A DNA stretch of 64,000 nt from Lathyrus oleraceus (lineage: Eukaryota > Streptophyta > Magnoliopsida > Fabales > Fabaceae). The notes beneath the pieces were generated by a model that did not search any database, was not told where the DNA came from, and saw only the letters and a program-made list of their open reading frames with translations. The stretch spans positions 300,577,536 through 300,641,535 of the forward strand of contig NC_066581.1 in the NCBI RefSeq assembly GCF_024323335.1. Reading direction: 5' to 3'. Position numbers and translations under genes: made by a program. Of the stretch, positions 10,922 through 19,657 are shown piece by piece (within the stretch, counting starts at the first letter, position 1; each line of letters begins with the position of its first letter).

Positions 10922-10990
10922 GTGGCCTGGTGGAGAGGAGTGTTTTCTAGGTCTTTAGTGTAGTGGGTTCGATACCCCTATGTGTAGCAT
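10922..10990 (+). repeat. tRNA-like / SINE-like stretch with Pol III boxes
   Basis: TGGCCTGGTGG (about 10924) fits an A box and GGGTTCGATACCCC (about 10966) a B box, at tRNA-like spacing. Soon after comes a run of T that would stop RNA polymerase III. Acceptor-stem pairing is poor, so it is not a working tRNA gene. It may be a SINE head or a degenerate tRNA relic inside the Ogre LTR. Confidence 0.35.
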
Positions 10991-11605
10991 TTTTTTTTCT
11001 TTTAATATTTTCTTTTATGTTTATGCTTTATTACTCATAGTTTTTATTATTGTTTAATAACATAGATTTTGTTTTCTTTTAATTGCATCATTCATTCAAA
11101 ACCATTTTAAAATTATAAAAATCACACTTTTCTCGATTCAATATCGAGCCCATTTTCACACCCTTGTAAGTCGATTGCTTTTTAAGCATCGCCATCAACC
11201 TCACATAGCTTACTCTTGGGCTTTCTTACAATGAGCCGGTTCTCTTGCACTTACACTCATGCATTATTTGTTGTTTGGGCCCGATTTAATTATTTCATGA
11301 TTTTGAATCCCCATTTGACAAAATGTACCCCACTCCCCCGATGTGTAATAATCTTGTACTATTTTATTTCTTTATTGCTTGGTTGTTTAGTTAATACTAA
11401 CACAAGAATAAAATCAACAATTTCAAAAAATACAAAAAAATATGACTCGATCCAACGTCGAGTATTTTCTCAATAAACGAATCAATTCATTTCTCCTTCC
11501 TATTCTGTTCCATTTCTCTCAAACTTCATCAAATGCTTGATCCAACGTCAAGCCATTTTTTCTAATAAAAACTCAAAAAAATATTAATTTATAGTTAAGA
11601 CCTTT

Positions 11606-12060
11606 TCAATAAAGATGGAAGCGGAACGTGGTGTATACCGCGCACTCCTGAGGTTAAGATTCGAGACGTATGCCTCGCCAATCTTAACTCTCGCCATCGT
11701 CCAAAATTGTCAATGTGGTTTCGTCAAACCCTTTCTCAATCAAATCTAAGATACCTAAATCTTATTTAACACTTTTTCAATAAAGGTGGAAATGGAACAT
11801 GGTGTATACCATGCACTCCTGAGGTTAAGATTCGAGACGTATGCCTCGCCAATCTTAACTCTCGCCATCGTCTAAAACTGTCAATGCGGTTTCTTCAAAC
11901 CCTTTCTCAATCAAATTCCAAAAAAATACTTAATTCCTATGTTAACTTCTTTCAATAAAGATGGAAATGGAACATGGTATATACCATGCACTCCTGAGGC
12001 TAGGATTCGAGATGTATATCTCGCTCATCCAAGTTCTCGCCATCACTCAAAATACATCCA
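11606..12060 (+). repeat. Three ~171-bp subrepeats in the Ogre LTR
   Basis: Units begin TCAATAAAGRTGGAA near 11606, 11777 and 11952. Each carries hairpins: CATGGT-GTAT-ACCATG, and in the first two GTTAAGATT..CGAG paired with CTCG..AATCTTAAC; the third has CGAGAT-GTAT-ATCTCG. Two equivalent units lie at about 6562 and 6736 in the 3' UTR block. Confidence 0.8.
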
Positions 12061-12785
12061 ACCAATCAAACCCTTTTCTCGCCGCCGTGCGATTAATCAA
12101 AAACCTTTTTCATAAATGAAAGATATATTGTCTTAAGTGATACAAAACAATGTTTCGGCCACGATTGTTGAGTAGAGATAAATGACGCTTTTCCGAATGT
12201 AGATTTATAAATCCGTTCGATGTGTGGTACGCGTCCACTCCTCATCTGTTTTGGGTAAAACGATGTTTTTGTCGATTAATACAGTATAGTTTTCGCTAAA
12301 ATCGACCAACAAACAAACATTTTTCTACCCAGAACTACGTAAGCCTTGATTTCTCTTTTGAGATACGTAGGAGCAGGATTTTTAAATCTTGTCAGGCCCA
12401 CTAATAAAAAACTTAGGTTTAGTCCTTCGTTAAAAAATCCAAAAACTTTATCCCCTCTTCTATTCTTTCTTTCCCACCTAATAAACTGAAAAGCCTAACT
12501 TTCCAAACTAACATTAACGCACACAACTGACCTAATGGTTCCCGTTGAGTACAACGGACGTGAGGGGTGCTAATACCTTCCCCTTGCGTAATCGACTCCC
12601 GAACCCTGATATTGGTTGCGATGACCATATCTTATCCTTTCATTTGTCTTGGGTTTTATCGATATTTCCCCTTTCCTTTTTAGGAATAAATAAAGTTCGG
12701 TGGCGACTCTGTTCAGTCCATCATTGCGAGCGTGCGATCGCGCTTCGCTTTGTAGTCGTATCCTCCATTTTTTCGAGGTGCGACA

Positions 12786-13073
12786 GATTGGAATAAGGAG
12801 TTATTCACGCAACTAAAATATTCGAGAGTTGTATTAGATATAATTGGAAGGAGTTCCTACCTAAATAACCTAGTTTTGTGTAATCTGCCTATGCGGACTT
12901 AAAACAAAGTGAAATGTGGATCTCGACCCACTATAAAATCTTCCAACGGGATTTTCCGAATCAAATGGTGAGGGTCATTTGTTTTGAGTAAAATAGTGGG
13001 AGCATATTTAATTAAAGGCCTAATTAAATATGTTATTGATACTTATATTTTCATTATTTTCATGTAGATTACC
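12786..13073 (+). other. Copia-1 leader remnant
   Basis: This 288-bp non-coding AT-rich stretch lies between the Ogre LTR end and the copia-1 gag start. I find no primer-binding-site match (TGGTATCAGAGC) in it, so it is probably truncated at its left end. Confidence 0.55.
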
Positions 13074-13960
13074 ATGACAACAAACACTTCTAACAACATT
13101 TTACGATCAATCCTTGATAAGGAAAAATTGTCTGGGACAAATTTTCTGGATTGGCACCGAAATCTAAGGATTATCCTCAAACATGATAGAAAGCTGTATG
13201 TCTTGGAGAAACCTGTTCCTGAAGAGGAACCTCCTAATTCTGCCCCTAAGGCAAAAAGAGATGCTTATAAGAAGCATGTCGATGATGCCAATGAAACTAC
13301 TTGCCTCATGCTAGCTACCATGAACTCAGAGTTGTAAAAGTTACATGAGAACATGGCAGCATTTGATATGATCGAACACCTGAAGATGCTCTATCAAGAG
13401 TAGGCAAGGCATGAAAGGTTTGAAGTTACAAAAGCCCTTTTTCAAGGCAAGTTAGATGAGGGAGCCCCTGTAGGTCCTCATGTGCTCAAGATGATTAGGT
13501 ATGTGGAGAACCTTGAGAGGTTGGGTTTTCCCCTCGGAAAGGAACTTGCGACTGATTTGATCTTGCAATTGTTGCCAGATAGATTCAGTCAATTTGTCCT
13601 TAATTTCAATATGAATGATATGGAAAAATCTCTTCTTGAAATGCTAGCCATGTTAAGAACTGCTGAGCAGAATCTGAAGTCAAAAGGGAAGTCCATTCTG
13701 ATGATCGGAAATGGAAAGAGACAGAACAAAAGACCCACCAAGCAGGGTGATAAAGGGAAAGGCAAGGAAGTTACCAAACCCAAACCCACTGCTCCTGCTT
13801 TGAAGCATAGTGGAGGCATAGCTAAGGAAGGCACCTGCTTCCATTGCGGTAAGACCGGACACTGGAAGAGAAACTTCCCAAAGTACCTGGAAGATAAGAA
13901 GAATGGAGTAGAGACTTCAACTTCAGGTATTTTTGTTATTGAAATTAACTTATCTACTTC
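13074..13960 (+). pseudogene. Copia-1 gag remnant
   Basis: The frame starts MTTNTSNN at 13074 and reads SGTNFLDWHRNLRIILKHD, a typical plant copia gag N-terminus. In-frame stops at 13335-13337 and near 13401 break it; the same frame then continues from 13482. Near 13839 the zinc knuckle CFHCGKTGHWKRNF has phenylalanine where the last cysteine of CX2CX4HX4C should be. Basic K/R-rich sequence precedes the knuckle. It cannot make a full gag product. Confidence 0.85.
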
Positions 13961-16676
13961 TGTATCATGGGTATTAGATACTGGATGCGGTTCTCACATT
14001 TGTACCAATGTGCAGGGCTAAAAAGGAGTAGAGATTTGGCAAAAGGTGAAGTTGACCTACGAGTTGGCAATGGAGCAAATGTTGCTGCTTTAGCTGTAGG
14101 AACTTATGTATTGACTTTACCTAGTGGTTTAATAATTCAGTTAGAGAACTGTTATTATGTACCTGCAATTAGTAGGAATATTATTTTCGTTTCTTGTTTG
14201 GACAAGTTTGGTTTTTAATTTATAATAAAGAACAATTGTTGCTCCATTTATTTAAATGATATATTCTATGCTACTGCACAAATGAACAATGGACTATATG
14301 TCCTTGATCTTGAAATGCATATTTATAACATTAATACTAAAAGGATGAAACCTAATGAGTTAAATCAAAATTACCTTTGGCATTGTCGATTAGGCCACAT
14401 AAATGAGAAACGCATTTCCAAACTCCATAAAGATGGACTCTTGGACTATTTTGATTATGAATCATATGAGACATGCAGATCTTGTTTAATTAGAAAGATG
14501 ACAAAGTCTCCATTCACAGGAAAAGGTGAAAGAGCTAAAGATCTTTTGGCCCTCATACATACTGATGTATGTGGACCACTGAACATACCATCCAGAGGAG
14601 GTTTTCAGTACTTCATCACATTTACTGATGATTTCAGTAGATATGGTTATGTGTATTTAATGAAACACAAATCAGAGTCCTTTGAAAAGTTCAAGGAATT
14701 CAAGAATGAAGTACAAAACCAACTAGGTAAGAATATTAAAACTCTTCGATCAGATCGAGGTGGTGAATATTTAAGTCTATAGTTTGATGACCATCTGAAA
14801 GAGTGTAGAATCTTATCCCAACTTACTCCTCCTGGAACACCCCAATGGAATGGCGTATCTGAGATAAGAAATCTAACCTTGTTAGACATGGTCTAATCCA
14901 TGATGAGTCACGCCGATCTTCCAAACTCCTTTTGGGGACATGCATTGTTGACAACAGCTTACACACTTAATCGTGTTCCATCCAAAAAGGTTGAGAAGAC
15001 ACCATATGAGATATGGAGTGGTAAGAAACCACATATGTCTACATAGAGCTTTAGGGTTGCGAAGTTTATGTGAAACGACAAATTTCAACTAAGCTTGAGC
15101 CCAAATCTGACAAATGCTTATTTGTGGGATATCCTAAAGAAACAAGAGGGTATTACTTCTACAATCCTTCTGAGGGCAAAGTGTTTGCCGCTCAAACTAG
15201 AGTTTTCCTAGAAAAGGATTTTATTTCCAAAGGAATCAGTGGGAGAAAAGTAGAGCTTGAAGAAATTCAAGAATCACAAAGCATTGATACACCTATGGAG
15301 GAATTAGAGCAGGAAACACAAGTAGTTGTGGAAGAGCAATCTGCTCAAGTAGAACAAGACCAGCATAGGTCAAGCATGATACATCACCTACCTGAGAGAT
15401 ATGGATATCTCATAACTGATCAAGGTGATGTATTACTCATGGATCAAGATGAGCCTATGACCTACCAAAAGGCCATTAGTGGTCCAGAGTCTGAGAAGTG
15501 GCTAGAAGCCATGAAATGTGAAATGGATCCCATGTACACAAACCAGGTTTGGACCTTGGTAGAGCCTCCTGTAGGAGTTAACCCTATAGGATGCAAGTGG
15601 GTCTTCAAAAAGAAGAATGACATGGATGGTAAGGTACATACCAATAAGGTAAGACTGGTTACAAAAGGATATAAACAAATCCACGGGGTTGACTATGATG
15701 AAACCTTTTCACCAGTTGCAATGCTTAAATCTGTGCGGATTTTACTTTCTATCGCTGCATATCATGATTATGAAATATGGCAGATGGATGTCAAAACTGC
15801 TTTCCTTAATGGGAATCTTCTTGAGGATGTGTACATGACACAGCCTGAAGGATTTGACATACCAAAAGAAGCCCAAAAGATATGTAAGTTACAAAGATCA
15901 ATTTATGGATTAAAGCAAGCTTCTAGAAGTTGGAATCTTCGTTTTGATGAAACAATAAAACAATATGGATTCATCAAGAATGAAGATGAGCCTTGTTTCT
16001 ACAAGAAGGTTAGTGGGAGCATGACCGTCTTCCTGGTATTATATGTAGATGACATATTACTCATTGGAAATGATGTCCCTACCCTAAAACAAGTAAAGTC
16101 TTGGTTGGGGAAATGCTTTTGTATGAAGGACCTGGGTGAAGCGACCTATATATTAGGAATCAGGATCTATAGAGATAGATCATAAAAACTGCCTGGTCTA
16201 AGTCAGAGTACATACATAGACAAAGTGCTAAGACGCTTTAATATGCATGGTTGCAAGAAAGGATTCATACCTATGCAACATGACCTGTGTCTATCAAAAA
16301 CACAATCCCCTTCAACTAAGGAAGAAAGGGATCGCATGAATAAGATTCCATATGCATCTGCAATAGGATCTATCATGTATGCCATGTTATGTACTCGACC
16401 AGATGTCTCATATGCTTTAAGTGCAACAAGTAGGTACCAATCTGATCCCGGTCATGCTCATTGGGTAGCTGTCAAGAATATCCTTAAGTATTTGAGAAGG
16501 ACTAAGGACTCATTCTTGATATATGGAGGTCAGGAAGAGCTTGATGTAATTGGATACACTGATGCTAGCTTCCAGACAGATAAGGATGACTTTAGATCGC
16601 AATCTGGTTATGTGTTTTGCTTAAACGGTGGCGCTGTGAGCTGGAAAAGTTCAAAGCAAGATACAATTGTTGATTC
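13961..16676 (+). pseudogene. Copia-1 pol remnant, 5' part (PR-INT-RT-RH)
   Basis: The protease motif VLDTGCGSHICTN (about 13970-14010) is in the gag frame, then the frame shifts near 14020. Integrase: WHCRLGHINEKRISKL (about 14371), HTDVCGPL, then SDRGGEYLSL followed by a stop at 14780, further stops near 14895 and 15044, and a shift before 15070. RT is the best-kept part (15070-16185): GCKWVFKKKNDMDGKV, AFLNGNLLEDVY and LYVDDILLIGND near 16036, then a stop at 16183. The frame resumes at 16225 into RNase H (YTDASFQTDKDDFRSQSG) and reaches SSKQDTIVDS, where the Sirevirus interrupts it. Confidence 0.9.
16672..16676. repeat. Target-site duplication GATTC, left copy
   Basis: GATTC directly precedes the Sirevirus 5' LTR. 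The matching copy is at 27073-27077. It lies in the copia-1 RNase H coding sequence (D-S codons). Confidence 0.95.
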
Positions 16677-17778
16677 TGTAAGAACAAAAATTGTTCTACA
16701 ACAGATTCCTTGATTTTGATGATAACAAAGGATGAAACCAAAAATGGCACCCTAACGAAAAGTTTCTAAGTGTGCAGGATTCTAAAGAAAGAAGGAAGAA
16801 ATCTGATGATGTCATCAGATACAAAACAAGATCAGATACAAAATATCAAATGATCAGAAGCATCTGAAGTGGAAACAATGTCAAGAAGTTCTAACTCTGA
16901 GCAAAACATCAAAGTATCAGAAGCATCTGGACAAGTAGTAAGCTCTAGAAGTTTTGACTCTGAATAAAGTTTTGTCTAACCTCAGAAGCTCTTGGCACTA
17001 TCTGAAGAATCCATCAGAACTCACAAGAGATTAAACATCAGAAGCAAGATTCCAAGATTCTCCAGATACACAAATACTCTGAGCATGGAATTGCTAATCA
17101 TGAAAGAGTAACGTTTAAGTCAAGAAAAGATTTGCAAATGGATTTCCTAATTGAGAAAGAGACGTTAATCTCCAATCTCAATAAAGAAAATACTACTTGT
17201 GGTAAGTAGTCATTTCAAGAAGAAAAAGTCATCTTGCATTAGCTAATTATGTGATGGCGTAACTTCATCTCAATATCCACCAGTTTCAACTACTACTTCA
17301 ACGAGTATATAAATAGGCTGCAATCAACCTTGAAGAAACTAAGAAATCAGTAAGCCAACAAGCCAAAATTATACTGAAACACCAAGTCAAGAAAAACACT
17401 CTTTCTCTCTAAGATCTTCACGAAGCTTTTGCTTATAACGTGAAAAACTCTTGTTCTTAATATTGTAATACTTGTTTTCCTAGAAGCACTCTAGATTACA
17501 TAAATCTTTCATTTATTGTTTGTTGATTTCCTCAAGTGACTTAGTGTAGTCTGTAAACTTGAGAGGACTAAGAGATTTTTCTCTTAGGCGTTGTTTGTAA
17601 TCTTTCAAGATTAGTGGATTAAGTCCTTGTTGAAGGCGAAATCACCTTGGCCGGGTGGACTGGAGTAGCTTTGTGTTATAAGCGAACCAGTATAAAATCC
17701 TTGTGTGATTTTCATTTTGAAAAGCGCTTATTTTTCCAAACAATTCAAACCCCCCCTTTCTTGTTTTTCTCACCTTCA
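16677..17778 (+). repeat. Sirevirus 5' LTR
   Basis: 1102 bp, TG...CA. A TATA box (TATATAAATA) lies at about 17306-17315, with a likely transcription start about 30 bp downstream. It differs from the 3' LTR at four sites by my line-by-line reading, all C/T transitions, with no indels. The U3 part is rich in CATCTGA/ATCAGA-type motifs. Confidence 0.96.
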
Positions 17779-17780
17779 AT

Positions 17781-17797
17781 TGGTATCAGAGCTCCGG
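17781..17797 (+). promoter_or_regulatory. Primer-binding site (initiator tRNA-Met)
   Basis: TGGTATCAGAGCTCCGG lies two bases after the LTR end. The first 12 bases match the complement of the 3' end of plant initiator tRNA-Met, the usual primer of Ty1/copia reverse transcription. Confidence 0.92.
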
Positions 17798-17860
17798 CTC
17801 TGTTATTGATTTTCTAATCAAACACTTAACCGTGTAGAGAGATCCAGTACGAGAAAAACA

Positions 17861-19657
17861 ATGGCCCACTCAAATGAAAGAGATTCTTACAATGCCAAGC
17901 CTCCTGTTTTTGATGGAGAGAAATTTGACTACTGGAAAGATAGAATCGAAAGTTTCTTTCTGGGTTATGATGCTGACCTCTGGGACATTGTCACAGATGG
18001 ATACACACCTCCAGTCTTAAATGGAGCTGAAGTTCCCAGAAGTAAGATGTCAGAAGATCAGAAACGTGTCTTCAAAAATCACCACAAGGCCAGAACAATA
18101 CTTCTAAATGCTATATCATACAACGAATATGAAAATATCACCAACAGAGAGACAGCCAAAGATATACTTGACTCTCTGAAGATGACCCATGAAGGAAACT
18201 CCCAAGTCAAGGAGACGAAGGCTCTGGCGCTTATCCAGAAATATGAAGCCTTCAAAATGGAAGATGATGAAGCTATAGAAGCTATGTTTTCCAGATTTCA
18301 AACTCTTATTGCAGGTCTTAAAGTGCTAGACAAAGGATACACAACTGCAGATCATGTTAAGAAGATAGTCAGAAGTCTGCCAAAGAAATGGAGACCTATG
18401 GTTACTGCTCTGAAGCTGTCAAAGGATCTGAACAATATCAGCCTTGAAGAACTTGTTAGTTCTCTCAGAAGCCATGAGATAGAACTAGAGGAGGATGAGC
18501 CTCATAAAAAGAACAAGTCCGTAGCGCTAAAGTCCAGATCTGAAAGACGGAAACCTGACAGAACCAAAGCTCTCCAGGCAGAAACTGAAGATACTGACGA
18601 CTCTGAACCTGAAGACTCTGATGATGAAGAAGAGTTGTCCCTACTAACCAGAAGAGTTAAGCAACTCTGGAAAAAGAGGAACAACAACTTCAGAAGACCA
18701 AGACCCAGAGGGGATCGATCAGAGTCAACTTCAAAAGGTAAAGCTAACAAAGATATTACCTGTTATGAATGTAAAGAAACAGGTCATTACAGAAATGAAT
18801 GCCCCAAGTTGAAGAAGGACAACCCTAGAAAAGAAAGTTTCAAGAAAAACACTTTCAGAACAAAGAAAGGACTGAGGGCTACCTGGGATGATAGTGAATC
18901 TGGATCATCAGAATCTGACTCTGATGAACAGGCCAACGTAGCACTTATGGCTACCACATCCAGCAGCTCAGATGAAGAATCTGAAGAGGTATTTTCTGAA
19001 CTTTCTCGATCTGACTTAGAATCATGTTTGTCAGAAACTCTTACCTCTTACCAGAAATTAAAACAAAAGTTTAAAAATATTAAAGGCTGTCTTAAAGCAA
19101 AATTTATAGAGTGTAGTGAACTTGAGATAACAATTCTATCACAAGAAGATACAATCAAATCTTTAATGTTAGAAACAGATGAAGCAAAAACAAAAAGCTC
19201 AGAATTAGAAGAAGCGTTGTCTCAAGCACCACCAACTTCAAATAAAATTATTTATAAATATGAAGAAGCCTTTCAAGAATTTCTGAAGAATGGGATAGAT
19301 AGGAGTATTATGGCATCCATGATTTATGGAGTAAGTCAGAACAATAAAAGGGGAATTGGGTATGATCCTAAGGAAGATAAAACTTCTACAAGTGATCAAA
19401 TTAAATCTCCTTTTTCATATCACTACACACACACACAAGAACACAAATTTAAAAATGCTAGAAGACCCAAAGTTATAAGAAACTCTGGGAAAACTAATCT
19501 AAAAGGACCCAAGAGATTCTGGGTACCGAAAGATAAGATTATCTATGTTGCAGATATCCTATGCAGCAAAGTTCAGACACCAGTCATGGTACCTGGACTC
19601 TGGATGCTCGCGACACATGACGGGAAGAAAGTCTATGTTCCAAAGTCTGGAACTTAA
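17861..19657 (+). CDS. Sirevirus gag polyprotein
   Basis: A 598-residue ORF starting MAHSNERDSYNAKPPVFDGE, the first ATG after the primer-binding site. FDYWKDRIESFFLGYDADLW is the conserved N-terminal gag domain of plant copia elements; a retrotransposon gag domain continues to about residue 220. Acidic and basic linkers follow, with a zinc knuckle CYECKETGHYRNEC near 301-314, then serine/glutamate-rich sequence and a helical stretch near 400-460. The C-terminal GPKRFWVPKDKIIYVADIL is the usual gag/pol border sequence of Sireviruses. The last 155 nt overlap pol in a different frame, so pol needs a +1 shift or a mutation has separated them. Gag would form the virus-like particle. Confidence 0.93.
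   Translation: MAHSNERDSYNAKPPVFDGEKFDYWKDRIESFFLGYDADLWDIVTDGYTPPVLNGAEVPRSKMSEDQKRVFKNHHKARTILLNAISYNEYENITNRETAKDILDSLKMTHEGNSQVKETKALALIQKYEAFKMEDDEAIEAMFSRFQTLIAGLKVLDKGYTTADHVKKIVRSLPKKWRPMVTALKLSKDLNNISLEELVSSLRSHEIELEEDEPHKKNKSVALKSRSERRKPDRTKALQAETEDTDDSEPEDSDDEEELSLLTRRVKQLWKKRNNNFRRPRPRGDRSESTSKGKANKDITCYECKETGHYRNECPKLKKDNPRKESFKKNTFRTKKGLRATWDDSESGSSESDSDEQANVALMATTSSSSDEESEEVFSELSRSDLESCLSETLTSYQKLKQKFKNIKGCLKAKFIECSELEITILSQEDTIKSLMLETDEAKTKSSELEEALSQAPPTSNKIIYKYEEAFQEFLKNGIDRSIMASMIYGVSQNNKRGIGYDPKEDKTSTSDQIKSPFSYHYTHTQEHKFKNARRPKVIRNSGKTNLKGPKRFWVPKDKIIYVADILCSKVQTPVMVPGLWMLATHDGKKVYVPKSGT

Larger units (their letters stand above)
1..12785 (+). mobile_element. Ogre/Tat-lineage Ty3/gypsy retrotransposon, 3' part
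   Basis: The element enters at the left window edge inside the protease domain and ends with a long 3' LTR. In order I see protease region, intron, RT, RNase H, a second RNase H-like domain, integrase, a 3.4-kb 3' UTR, a polypurine tract and an LTR starting TGTCATACCCCG and ending GCGACA. The domain order, the intron between protease and RT, the two RNase H domains and the very long LTR are established marks of the Ogre group of the Tat lineage. The 5' LTR, primer-binding site, gag and the first ORF lie outside the window, so LTR divergence and the target-site duplication cannot be read. Confidence 0.9.
7923..12785 (+). mobile_element. Ogre 3' LTR (about 4.86 kb)
   Basis: It starts TGTCATACCCCGATTTTGG after the polypurine tract and ends TTCGAGGTGCGACA, giving TG...CA termini. 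Immediately after it begins the leader of another element (copia-1). The 5' part (7923-8640) is AT-rich. The middle (8640-10640) holds host-gene fragments. 10640-11340 is AT-rich with a tRNA-like stretch. The 3' part (11340-12785) is shared with 6310-7530 and has hairpin-rich subrepeats. Without the 5' LTR I cannot tell whether the gene fragments are part of the family's LTR or a later insertion into this copy. Confidence 0.75.

Noticed and set aside
10922..10990. A functional tRNA gene
   Set aside because: A- and B-box-like strings are present, but acceptor and T stems do not pair well.
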